NCBI RefSeq assembly: GCF_014873945.1
Contig: NZ_JADBEC010000001.1
Coordinates: 2,026,001 to 2,090,000, forward strand
Length of the DNA stretch: 64,000 bases
Origin: Rhizobium viscosum
Lineage (GTDB): Bacteria > Pseudomonadota > Alphaproteobacteria > Rhizobiales > Rhizobiaceae
Direction of reading: 5' to 3'
Shown here: positions 46,501 through 54,012 of the stretch, piece after piece
How positions within the stretch are numbered: position 1 is the stretch's first letter
Layout of the letters: the number at the start of each line of letters is the position of its first letter
Made by a program: the position numbers and the translations under genes
Notes under the pieces: model-generated
The model's database searches: none
Told to the model about the DNA's origin: nothing
Seen by the model: only the letters and a program-made list of their open reading frames with translations

Positions 46501-46876
46501 TACGGTCAGACGCCTGTTCCGCGGCGAGGTCGATGTCTTCGCGGCTCTGCAGAACATCTTCATCGCGGTCGGCCGCCGGCTTTCGCCGCGCATTGCGCCG
46601 CTCGTCGAACTTATTCCTGGCCGTCGTCATATCGCACGCCAAGTGCGTCAGTCCTTTACGGCGCTCGGCAAACGCAAGGTGCCGTTGACGCTGATCTACA
46701 GCGAAGGCGATGTTGGCCTCGACCACATGTATTTCCACTTTGGTCCGCGCGGTCACAAGTTTACCCGGCACCCGAATGTGCGGGTGGTGATGCTGCAGGA
46801 TGCCGATCACAACCTGACGCCGCCGGAATCGCGCAAGCTGGTGCTCGACGAGATCGTCCGACTGGCGAAAGCCTGA
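43565..46876 (+). CDS. Oligosaccharide flippase fused to two alpha/beta hydrolase domains
   Basis: 1103 residues. Residues 1-465 form a Wzx/MATE-like flippase with about 12-14 helices (SVMNAAAGMLLLVTGFASSI, ARLLGPEANGIVAFSLW). After a charged linker come two hydrolase domains. Domain 1 (about 520-790) has the elbow GQGLGG, with Gly636 where the nucleophile should be, so it is probably inactive. Domain 2 (about 805-1100) has GRCSGG with Cys921 as nucleophile, Asp1049 and His1082, an intact triad. These resemble the exosortase-associated hydrolases of polysaccharide loci. The fusion suggests that the exported glycan is acylated or deacylated at export. Start 43565 rather than the GTG at 43541. 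Confidence 0.85.
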   Translation: MSKGIIANSVMNAAAGMLLLVTGFASSIITARLLGPEANGIVAFSLWLVVTGASIAELGSSITLLKTLPQLSAQGYSFQQRRGFASILVTFMVCSTLVLLGLYALFFLTSEEMHWADTAPSVALVTGILFFIQAIGSFVKFYLIGEKRLGTFFQLTLIVSVFQLVGVAVGAVFYGVLGVLVGYALGQLVLFVATLPILVTRRDRCGVSLKYLASSSVILSMQFIIDSIFLNRIELLFLQQFWSVEMVGFYAAGLSIANIALQLPIQMSGSLLPYYSERRHTSADSKFPVEAFAAVIRSMAYIVLPMSLGLAAISSELVHVVFGEAFDRSGGVVALLALVAPAYTLMQVLSLYLLSIDKANVRLKISVIGGLLMVVGCLLIVPSLAAEGAALVRIAVFVAMSVMMVRQTGFGTQLSGLYLSLTKITLAAVFCACGAITALELVQGPIGLVAAIIAGTFAYFSALKVLRAVPAEDIQVLRSILAKMPALLQGPARRAVNFITPPTSEGDEKKPVNEEFSREPAEGAGRAAALPVVFDGTIGLFMPKKADVAKRSAAVLFVSPWGFEEMCTRKFYRVAAEHFSDIGVASLRFDYTGTGDALDFGNQTPSLEIWKNSIRAAASKLKALSGCSQIILVGQGLGGTLAHLTGHSIEGVDSVVLLAPILSGRGHLREINMWSRIIHADLGLGKEHAPSAQVQIAGLTLPDAIAAEIGKLNISSPQDLAAPNYLILERPVRVDDTAFADALKALGGNVEQRVFEGYDELVTNPLFAKTPMAVIALLTEWLVETTAPATSADHSPQEVENQPLAGDGFEEIPVRFGAFQHLIGVISRPQGEIKGNAVLFMSTAYDRHAGWGRTTVDMARELARQGVVSLRFDSANVGDSVPRPDAPEQVLYSATQTEDALASLDLLESYVAGPIMVAGRCSGGYVALRAGIEDERLKAIVSINPFVYYWDPEMPVRREHVVSVPRSVDDYGQRMMRLDTVRRLFRGEVDVFAALQNIFIAVGRRLSPRIAPLVELIPGRRHIARQVRQSFTALGKRKVPLTLIYSEGDVGLDHMYFHFGPRGHKFTRHPNVRVVMLQDADHNLTPPESRKLVLDEIVRLAKA

Positions 46877-46891
46877 GATTTTCCTGATTTT

Positions 46892-48058
46892 CTAGATTGT
46901 AATCTCGATCGACCGGTAGAGGTCGATATAGCGCTCGGCCACGGCGTCCCACGAATAGGCGTGGGCTGCCTGCATGAGGCTCTCCCGCAGGGCCGAACCC
47001 TCGGTGGCGACTTTCCGATAGGCGTCCTCGATCGCATCTGCCGCTGCATCCGGCTTCGTGAAGTCCGCAAGGGCGATCGCCTCATGTCGCCCGGCAAGCA
47101 CGCGGTAGGCTTCGTTGGAATTCAGCACCGGCTGCAAGCCAGCGCTCATCGCTTCCAGTGCAACGAGGCCGAAGCCCTCGTATTCCGAAGCGGAAGCAAA
47201 AAGGGATGCCTTGGCGATCACATCGCGGATTGTTTGGTTATCCGGCGAAATCATTAGACTGACGGATTTTTCCAGCGATCTTACAGCAATTTCGCGCCTG
47301 ACATCGGCGGCATCGAGATCGGATTCTGCGCCGAGAATATCCAGGTGCCAACCAGCATCGCGCTTGGCGAGTGCCGTCATTGCATCCAGCAGATGATCGA
47401 GCCGCTTGTTGACCGAGAAGCGGCCGAGGGTGACGATGCGTCGTTCAGGTCTCCGCGAAGCCGCGTCGGCAAATTTGCCGATATCGGCACCGTTTTCGAT
47501 GGCGATGCCATCGGGGACGATCTGGATGAACTGGTTGAGATCGGAGGCGCTGCAGCAGACGACGCGGCGATAGGCCATCGCCGAAAGCCGGGTCAACGTC
47601 CGGAACCAGACTTTCTTGATCGCCAGAAACTTCTTCGTGTGGAAGAAGCCGCCGTGGGTCGTCACGATCATGGGCTTACGGTGCAGAAGCCGGCTCCAGG
47701 CGAGCGCATCGAAGAAAAAGTCGATCGCGTGGACATGGATGAGATCGGCATCGCCGATATGGCGGAAAACCTGCGGCGCAAGCGGATACCGGCTGCTGCC
47801 GGTCCAGGGGATACGCACAACCTCGATACCGTCGATGGTTTCGAGCGCGGGAAGCTTATCGTCGGGCGTGGTGAAGAGGGAATCGAGGGTGACAACACGG
47901 ACGCGGTAGCCGCGTTTCAGCGTCTGGCGGGCAAGGTTAGCGACCACGTCCTCAAGGCCGCCGCGGTTGGGCAGGAACTGCCGCACGACATGTACGACGA
48001 GGGGCGCAGCTTTCGGCTGCGGCCTGTTTTCGACGGTCTCTATCATGGAGAGGGACAT
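46892..48058 (-). CDS. GT4-family glycosyltransferase, convergent to the flippase
   Basis: 388 residues, GT-B fold. N-terminal acceptor domain (HVVRQFLPNRGGLEDVVANLARQ); the C-terminal donor domain has TLGRFSVNKRLDHLLDAM and the E-x7-E word EYEGFGLVALEAM. It is convergent with the flippase fusion, 15 bases away, on the opposite strand, so it is separately transcribed but probably part of the same glycan pathway. Cytoplasmic or peripheral; substrate unknown. Confidence 0.9.
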   Translation of the reverse strand: MSLSMIETVENRPQPKAAPLVVHVVRQFLPNRGGLEDVVANLARQTLKRGYRVRVVTLDSLFTTPDDKLPALETIDGIEVVRIPWTGSSRYPLAPQVFRHIGDADLIHVHAIDFFFDALAWSRLLHRKPMIVTTHGGFFHTKKFLAIKKVWFRTLTRLSAMAYRRVVCCSASDLNQFIQIVPDGIAIENGADIGKFADAASRRPERRIVTLGRFSVNKRLDHLLDAMTALAKRDAGWHLDILGAESDLDAADVRREIAVRSLEKSVSLMISPDNQTIRDVIAKASLFASASEYEGFGLVALEAMSAGLQPVLNSNEAYRVLAGRHEAIALADFTKPDAAADAIEDAYRKVATEGSALRESLMQAAHAYSWDAVAERYIDLYRSIEITI

Positions 48059-48161
48059 TTCCCACCTATTCTCTGTGGGAATGACCAGCCATGCCGGCCC
48101 TTAAGGTGCGGTATATGAGGATGCACCTCGTCCGGCTTTATTGGCAGAATGGTTAATAGCT

Positions 48162-48398
48162 TCAGAATGCCTTGAAGGTCAATGTCGTCAGCGAACGGAT
48201 GATGCCCGGGATATTGGCGATGTTGTCATTGATGAACTTGCCAATATCCTGGCCTTCTTCGATGTAAACCTTGAGCAGCAGATCGTAATTGCCTGATGTC
48301 GAATAGAGCTCCGAGACCAGTTCGGTCTTGTAGATGGCGTCAGCGACCTCGTAGGTCTTGCCGGGGGCGCACTGGAGCTGGACGAAAATCGGCTTCAT
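48162..48398 (-). CDS. Stand-alone Lrp/AsnC ligand-binding domain protein
   Basis: 78 residues corresponding only to the RAM (regulation of amino acid metabolism) domain: FVQLQCAPGKTYEVADAIYK, SGNYDLLLKVYIEEG, then IPGIIRSLTTLTFKAF. No helix-turn-helix. Such proteins form multimers that bind amino acids and may join full-length Lrp proteins. It sits between a glycosyltransferase and the LysR regulator of lysine genes. The start at 48398 gives the family length; the frame to 48461 is longer without reason. Confidence 0.88.
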   Translation of the reverse strand: MKPIFVQLQCAPGKTYEVADAIYKTELVSELYSTSGNYDLLLKVYIEEGQDIGKFINDNIANIPGIIRSLTTLTFKAF

Positions 48399-48469
48399 GG
48401 GACTTTCCTGCATCGAATTCTGATGGCGCGCATAATGGTCGAAACCGTTGCTGCGATGCAAGCCGTTCC

Positions 48470-49372
48470 TTACGTCTGCTCGTCCGAACGGGCTTCGGAG
48501 ACGATCCAGTCGCGGAAGGCGGCAAGCGGTGCATAATCGGCGCGTTCCGGTGGAAAGGCGAGGTAATAGCGCTCGCGGCTTTCCATCTGACGATCGACGG
48601 CAGCAACGAGATCGCCGCGCTTCAACTCCTCCTGCATGAGGAAGGTCGGCAGAAGGGCAACGCCGAGGCCGGCGATGGCCGCCTGTGCTGCGGTGGCAAA
48701 CTGGTCGAACAGCATGCCATGGACGCTTTCGAAGGCCACGCCATTATCGGCAAACCAGCGCTCCCAGGCATCGGGGCGGGTTGTCAGATGCAGGAGGGGC
48801 ACTGTCAGCAGATCTTCCGGGCGAGAGATCGCATTCTGCCGGAGGAAACCCGGACTGCAGGCAGGCAGCGTGCGCTCCGACATCAGGAAGGCAAGTTCAG
48901 CGCCTGGCCAATGCGGATGACCGAAATGAATGGCGGCGTCGATGGAATCGAGGCGGAAATCGAAGGAGGAAAGCCGGGTGACGAGATTGATCGTCACGCC
49001 CGGATTGGCCGCGAGGAAGCGACCGAGGCGCGGCGCCAGCCAGCGGGTGCCGAAGGTCGGCAGGATGGCAAGGTTCAGCGTGCCGCCATGCGGGTTCGCG
49101 CGCAGGTTGAGCGAGGCGCTGGAGATGCGACGCAGCGCTTCCCGGATCTCACGCGCATAGGCATCGCCGGCAAGAGTGAGGCGCACGGTCTGGCGCTCGC
49201 GCAGGAAAAGTTCCACACCGAGCTGTTCTTCCAGTGCCTTGATCTGGCGGCTGACGGCGCTCTGGGTCAGGTCGAGTTCGCGGGCCGCTGCCGTCACGCT
49301 GCCGGTACGGGCTGCCGCTTCGAATGCGGCGAGATGGGAAATCGACGGCAAAAAGCGTCTTGGTGAGAGCAT
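48470..49372 (-). CDS. LysR-family regulator, GcvA-like
   Basis: 300 residues. The N-terminal winged helix is ISHLAAFEAAARTGSVTAAARELDLTQ in two pieces, then SAVSRQIKALEEQLG. The effector domain follows from about residue 90 (GTLNLAILPTFGTRWLAPRL, a GcvA-type word). It is divergent from hglS and the pipecolate genes, so it probably controls them. The dyad CATTC-N7-GAATG (49376-49392) lies just before its start and could be the shared operator. The in-frame ATG at 49378 is an alternative. Confidence 0.9.
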   Translation of the reverse strand: MLSPRRFLPSISHLAAFEAAARTGSVTAAARELDLTQSAVSRQIKALEEQLGVELFLRERQTVRLTLAGDAYAREIREALRRISSASLNLRANPHGGTLNLAILPTFGTRWLAPRLGRFLAANPGVTINLVTRLSSFDFRLDSIDAAIHFGHPHWPGAELAFLMSERTLPACSPGFLRQNAISRPEDLLTVPLLHLTTRPDAWERWFADNGVAFESVHGMLFDQFATAAQAAIAGLGVALLPTFLMQEELKRGDLVAAVDRQMESRERYYLAFPPERADYAPLAAFRDWIVSEARSDEQT

Positions 49373-49375
49373 TAT

Positions 49376-49392
49376 CATTCCATTTGAGAATG
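49376..49392. promoter_or_regulatory. Candidate LysR-type operator
   Basis: CATTC-N7-GAATG, a dyad in the 109-base divergent region between the LysR gene and hglS, beside the regulator start, where LysR proteins usually bind. Pattern match only. Confidence 0.35.
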
Positions 49393-49481
49393 AGCTGTTT
49401 CCGAAACGTCGATATTCACAGCTCGGAGGCCCTTGTAAAGAACTTCATCCTGCAAAATCGGAATGAACGCGGAGTTCTTTC

Positions 49482-50888
49482 ATGCCCGGCGCTTTCGTCT
49501 CCACGGACCGCATCCGTTCGCTTTTCACTGAAGCCATGTCGCAGATGTACCGGATGGAGGTGCCGCAATACGGGACGCTGATCGAGCTCGTGGGGGAGGT
49601 CAACGCCGAAGTCCTCGCGGCGGACCAGGAACTCAGCGAGCGGCTTCGGCGTGCAGGTGAACTCGAGCGCATCGATGTCGAGCGCCACGGTGCGATCCGT
49701 CTCGGAACGGCTGAGGAACTCTTCACCATCCGACGGCTCTTTGCCGTCATGGGTATGCAGTCGGTCGGTTATTATGATCTCTCGGTCGCCGGTGTTCCGG
49801 TGCATTCTACCTGCTTCAGGCCTGTCGAAGAAAAGGCGCTGAACGTCAATCCGTTCCGTGTCTTTACTTCTCTGCTGCGGCTGGAATTGATCGAGGACGA
49901 GGAATTGCGCGCCGAAGCCGCTGATATCCTTGCAAAGCGGCAGATCTACACACCGCGCGCCATTGCACTCGTCGAGCAGCATGAAAAGGCCGGCGGACTG
50001 ACGGAAATGGAGGCTGCGGAATTCGTTGCGGAGGCGCTGGAAACCTTCCGCTGGCATGGTGAAGCAACCGTCAGCGCCGAAACCTACAAGCGCCTGCATG
50101 ATGCGCACCGCCTCATTGCCGATGTCGTCAGCTTCAAGGGACCGCATATCAACCATCTCACGCCGCGCACGCTCGATATCGATGAAGTGCAGCGGCGTAT
50201 GCCGGAGCGCGGCATCACGCCGAAGGCCGTTATCGAAGGACCGCCGCGGCGTAGTTGCGATATCCTGCTGCGGCAGACGAGTTTCAAGGCGCTGGAAGAG
50301 CCGATTGCCTTCACGGATGCTGCTGGCATGAAGGCAGGCACGCATACGGCTCGATTTGGCGAGATAGAACAGCGTGGCGTTGCGCTGACGATCAAGGGCC
50401 GGGCGCTCTACGATCGCTTGCTCGCCTCGGTGCGCGGCGAAGTGCAGGTCGGCGCATCCGGAGCCAAGGCCGGCGACTATGATGCCGAGCTCGCCGAACG
50501 ATTCAAGACGCTGCCGGACAATTGGGACGAGTTGCGGCGCGAAGGACTGGCCTTCTTCCACTATTCGGCGACGCCCGAAGGTATTGCGGCAAAGGGCCAG
50601 CTGCCCTCCGATCCGGACACGCTTATCGCCAAGGGCTATCTGCGGTTCGATCCTGTCATCTACGAGGATTTCCTGCCCGTCAGCGCGGCCGGTATCTTTC
50701 AGTCGAATCTCGGCACGGACCAGCAGCAGAATTATGCGACACGCTCGAACCGGGCGGCTTTCGAGGAGGCGCTTGGCGCCGACGTGCTGGACGAGCTCGC
50801 GCTTTATGCCGAGCGGCAGGCCGCCTCGCTTGATATGGCCATGGAAGAGCTCGGCCTTTCCGGCCTGAAGCTGAAGACGGTCGCCTGA
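49482..50888 (+). CDS. hglS: 2-oxoadipate dioxygenase/decarboxylase HglS (DUF1338)
   Basis: 468 residues, VOC-fold Fe(II) enzyme of the DUF1338/YdcJ family. HglS converts 2-oxoadipate to D-2-hydroxyglutarate in lysine catabolism of Pseudomonas putida. Family words: MSQMYRMEVPQYGTLIELV, PVHSTCFRPVEEKAL, FKGPHINHLTPRTLDID, with the His ligands and substrate-binding Arg expected in them. It is the first gene of a run with an amaA-like oxidase and an amaB-like dehydrogenase, which supports the lysine/pipecolate assignment. Confidence 0.88.
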   Translation: MPGAFVSTDRIRSLFTEAMSQMYRMEVPQYGTLIELVGEVNAEVLAADQELSERLRRAGELERIDVERHGAIRLGTAEELFTIRRLFAVMGMQSVGYYDLSVAGVPVHSTCFRPVEEKALNVNPFRVFTSLLRLELIEDEELRAEAADILAKRQIYTPRAIALVEQHEKAGGLTEMEAAEFVAEALETFRWHGEATVSAETYKRLHDAHRLIADVVSFKGPHINHLTPRTLDIDEVQRRMPERGITPKAVIEGPPRRSCDILLRQTSFKALEEPIAFTDAAGMKAGTHTARFGEIEQRGVALTIKGRALYDRLLASVRGEVQVGASGAKAGDYDAELAERFKTLPDNWDELRREGLAFFHYSATPEGIAAKGQLPSDPDTLIAKGYLRFDPVIYEDFLPVSAAGIFQSNLGTDQQQNYATRSNRAAFEEALGADVLDELALYAERQAASLDMAMEELGLSGLKLKTVA

Positions 50889-50957
50889 CAATCGGCCGCT
50901 TCCGCAGGGGCGGGCGCGGCGCTAGAGTACCGATTTCGATCCTGACTGGACTGTCCG

Positions 50958-52241
50958 ATGCTCAATGATCCGCGCTCCCACGGCCTGTGGGAAAAGACTG
51001 CTCCTCAACCGCCCATCACATCTGCACTGGAAGGTGCCGTCGAGGCCGATGTCGTCATCGTCGGTGGTGGCTATACCGGTCTTTCCTCCGGCCTGCATCT
51101 GGCCGAGGCCGGATCGCGAGTGGTGCTCCTCGAAGCCAAGGAGATCGGTTTCGGCGGGGCAGGCCGCAATGTCGGTCTCATCAATGCCGGCATGTGGGTC
51201 ATGCCGGATGATCTGCCCGGCGTGCTCGGCCCTGTCTACGGCGAGCGGCTGCTCGATCTGCTCGGCAACGCACCACGGCTGGTGATGGAGCTGATCGAAA
51301 AGCACGGCATGGCCTGCGAGCTCGAAAGGCAGGGCACGCTACATTGCGCCGTCGGCGCCGATGGTCTGAAGGAAGTCGAGGAGCGCTACAGGCAGTGGTC
51401 GGCTCGGGGTGCGCCTGTCGCACTGCTCGATGCCGATGAGACTGCAAAACGCATTGGCACGAATGCCTATGCCGGGTCGCTGCTCGACATGCGGGCCGGC
51501 ACGCTGCAACCGCTTGCCTATGCACGCGGGCTGGCGCATGCCGCTAAAAAGGCGGGCGTTGTGCTGCACACGGCAAGTTCTGTCATTGCGACCGAGCGGC
51601 AAGGCAACCGGTGGCTGGTCAAGACGGCACATGGGCAGGTAACGGCTGATTGGATCATCGTGGCGACGGATGCCTATAGCACCGGTCCCTGGGAACAGGT
51701 GCGCAACGAACAGGTGTTTCTTCCCTATTTCAATTTCGCCACCATGCCGCTCGGCCATAACCTGCGTCAGTCGATCCTGCCCAATCGCGAGGGCGTATGG
51801 GATACGAAGGAAATTCTCTCGTCTTTCCGCATGGATCAGGCCGGCCGTCTCGTCTTCGGCAGCGTGGGCGCTTTACGCAACACCGGCCTGTCCGTGCATA
51901 AGGGCTGGGCCAAGCGCGCGCTGAAGCGGCTCTTCCCCGAGATCGGCGATGCCGAATTCGAGTGCGAATGGTACGGGCAGATCGGCATGACTGACAACGC
52001 CCTGCCGCGTTTCCACAAATTCGCGCCCAATGTCGTCGGCTTTTCGGGCTATAATGGCCGCGGGATTGCGCCCGGCACGGTGTTCGGCCGCACATTGGCG
52101 GAGCATATTCTTGGCCGCATTGGTGAAGCGGATCTACCTTTGCCGCTGACCGACCCTCGTGAGCAGAGCTTCCGCGCGCTTAGGGAACTATGGTACGAAG
52201 CCGGCGCTCAGGTCGCCCATTTCGCCGATGCCCGTTTCTGA
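50958..52241 (+). CDS. FAD-dependent amine oxidoreductase, probable L-pipecolate oxidase
   Basis: 427 residues, DAO family. The Rossmann word is DVVIVGGGYTGLSSGLHLAE, then GFGGAGRNVGLINAGMWV. The C-terminal substrate/FAD region is FSGYNGRGIAPGTVFGRTLAE. Length and context match AmaA, the P. putida L-pipecolate oxidase that makes piperidine-6-carboxylate. The next gene is the dehydrogenase for that product. Generic DadA-like amine oxidases of this family (for example PuuB type) are the alternative, so the symbol is withheld. Confidence 0.78.
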   Translation: MLNDPRSHGLWEKTAPQPPITSALEGAVEADVVIVGGGYTGLSSGLHLAEAGSRVVLLEAKEIGFGGAGRNVGLINAGMWVMPDDLPGVLGPVYGERLLDLLGNAPRLVMELIEKHGMACELERQGTLHCAVGADGLKEVEERYRQWSARGAPVALLDADETAKRIGTNAYAGSLLDMRAGTLQPLAYARGLAHAAKKAGVVLHTASSVIATERQGNRWLVKTAHGQVTADWIIVATDAYSTGPWEQVRNEQVFLPYFNFATMPLGHNLRQSILPNREGVWDTKEILSSFRMDQAGRLVFGSVGALRNTGLSVHKGWAKRALKRLFPEIGDAEFECEWYGQIGMTDNALPRFHKFAPNVVGFSGYNGRGIAPGTVFGRTLAEHILGRIGEADLPLPLTDPREQSFRALRELWYEAGAQVAHFADARF

Positions 52242-52266
52242 GAACAACAAGACTGGAACCACGACA

Positions 52267-53805
52267 ATGAACATCGCCGTCCTCGATCTCGCCACCGAAA
52301 CCGCCAAGCTGCTCGCCGATCTCGGCGTCGATGCCAGGAGTTATACGGGCGGTACGCTGTCCGTCACTTCGCCGATCACAGGTAAGGAAATCGGCAAGCT
52401 GAAGGAACATTCCGTCGCCGACGCCAAGGCGGCGATCGATGCGGCACACAAGGCTTTCCTCGAGTGGCGGGCCGTTCCGGCGCCGAAGCGCGGCGAGCTG
52501 GTCCGCCTGCTCGGCGAAGAGTTGCGCGCCTCCAAGGTGGCGCTCGGCCGCCTGGTTTCGATCGAGGTCGGCAAGATCACTTCGGAAGGCCTCGGCGAAG
52601 TGCAGGAAATGATCGATATCTGCGATTTCGCCGTTGGTCTTTCCCGCCAGCTTTACGGCCTGACGATTGCCACCGAGCGGGCCGAGCACCGCATGATGGA
52701 AAGCTGGCATCCGCTTGGCGCCATCGGTATCATTTCGGCCTTCAACTTCCCGGTTGCCGTCTGGTCGTGGAATGCCGCGCTTGCCATCGTCTGCGGCAAT
52801 TCCACCGTCTGGAAGCCTTCCGAAAAGACCCCGCTGACGGCGCTCGCCGTTCAGGCCCTGTTCGAGAAGGCGTTGAAGCGTTTCGTCGCCGAAGGCGGCA
52901 AGGCGCCGGCAAACCTCTCGACGCTCTTGATCGGCGGCCGCGAGATCGGCGAAGTGCTGGTCGATCACCCGAAGATCCCGCTGGTTTCGGCGACCGGCTC
53001 CACAGCCATGGGCCGGGCCGTCGGCCCGCGCCTGTCGCAGCGCTTTGCCCGTGCGATCCTGGAACTCGGCGGCAACAATGCCGCGATCGTCTGCCCGACG
53101 GCCGATCTCGACTTGACGCTGCGGGGTGTTGCTTTCGCGGCGATGGGCACGGCGGGCCAGCGCTGCACGACGCTGCGCCGTCTCTTCGTGCATGAGAGCG
53201 TCTATGACCAGCTCGTGCCACGGCTGAAGAAGGCTTATGGTTCGGTGACGATCGGCAATCCGCTGGAAACCGGCACACTGGTCGGTCCGTTGATCGATGG
53301 TCAGGCCTTCGACAAGATGCAGAGCGCTCTTGGCCAGGCAAAGGCCGCCGGCGGCGCTGTCGTTGGAGGTGAGCGCGTCGAGAATGGTTCGGCAGAAGCC
53401 TTCTATGCTCGCCCCGCGCTCGTCGAAATGCCGGAGCAGATCGGCCCGGTGGAGCACGAAACCTTCGCGCCGATCCTCTACGTCATTAAGTATAGCGATT
53501 TCGATACCGTGCTGGAGTTGCACAACGCCGTGCCGCAGGGCCTGTCGTCCTCGATCTTCACCAACAATATGCGTGAGGCCGAGACCTTCCTCTCCTCGCG
53601 CGGTTCGGATTGTGGAATCGCCAACGTCAATATCGGTCCGTCGGGTGCTGAAATCGGTGGAGCCTTTGGCGGTGAGAAGGAGACGGGCGGCGGCCGTGAA
53701 TCCGGTTCGGACGCCTGGAAGGCTTACATGCGCCGTTCCACCAACACCGTCAATTACGGCAAGACCCTGCCGCTGGCGCAGGGCGTCAAGTTCGACGTCG
53801 AATAA
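52267..53805 (+). CDS. amaB: L-piperidine-6-carboxylate / aminoadipate semialdehyde dehydrogenase
   Basis: 512 residues, ALDH7 (antiquitin) group. Family words: VSIEVGKITSEGLGEVQEMI, CDFAVGLSRQLYGLTI and WHPLGAIGIISAFNFPVAVW. The catalytic Glu is in ILELGGNNAAIV and the catalytic Cys in GTAGQRCTTLRRLF. It oxidises the open form of piperidine-6-carboxylate to 2-aminoadipate, which after transamination feeds HglS. The start at 52267 is 25 bases after the oxidase stop. A strong terminator follows. Confidence 0.9.
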   Translation: MNIAVLDLATETAKLLADLGVDARSYTGGTLSVTSPITGKEIGKLKEHSVADAKAAIDAAHKAFLEWRAVPAPKRGELVRLLGEELRASKVALGRLVSIEVGKITSEGLGEVQEMIDICDFAVGLSRQLYGLTIATERAEHRMMESWHPLGAIGIISAFNFPVAVWSWNAALAIVCGNSTVWKPSEKTPLTALAVQALFEKALKRFVAEGGKAPANLSTLLIGGREIGEVLVDHPKIPLVSATGSTAMGRAVGPRLSQRFARAILELGGNNAAIVCPTADLDLTLRGVAFAAMGTAGQRCTTLRRLFVHESVYDQLVPRLKKAYGSVTIGNPLETGTLVGPLIDGQAFDKMQSALGQAKAAGGAVVGGERVENGSAEAFYARPALVEMPEQIGPVEHETFAPILYVIKYSDFDTVLELHNAVPQGLSSSIFTNNMREAETFLSSRGSDCGIANVNIGPSGAEIGGAFGGEKETGGGRESGSDAWKAYMRRSTNTVNYGKTLPLAQGVKFDVE

Positions 53806-53824
53806 GCTGACGCATTGGAACCAC

Positions 53825-53858
53825 AAAAACGCGACGCCTCACCGGCGTCGCGTTTTTT
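53825..53858 (+). terminator. Terminator after amaB
   Basis: AAAAACGCGACGCC / GGCGTCGCG hairpin with a small loop and a T6 run, 20 bases after the stop. Confidence 0.93.
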
Positions 53859-53936
53859 GACGAAATCCGGATTTATTCCCTGTGAAGATGAAAGATTGAG
53901 TCAAGATAATGTGATGATTTTTTTGACCTCGAAACT

Positions 53937-53951
53937 TGAAGTAATCAGTCA
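53937..53951 (+). promoter_or_regulatory. RirA-type iron-responsive operator
   Basis: TGA-N9-TCA (TGAAGTAATCAGTCA) lies 61 bases before the iron-binding protein gene in an AT-rich stretch. It matches the published rhizobial iron-responsive operator pattern, so repression in high iron is expected. Confidence 0.65.
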
Positions 53952-54012
53952 ACAAAAATATACGCCTGCCATCACCCTTGGGAGCTCGGGTGACATCGAC
54001 ACGGAGGCCATC

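Noticed and set aside
49416..50891. 491-codon minus-strand frame opposite hglS
   Set aside because: No family motifs, and it covers the HglS gene completely.
52180..53826. 548-codon minus-strand frame opposite amaB
   Set aside because: Mirror frame of a typical aldehyde dehydrogenase.
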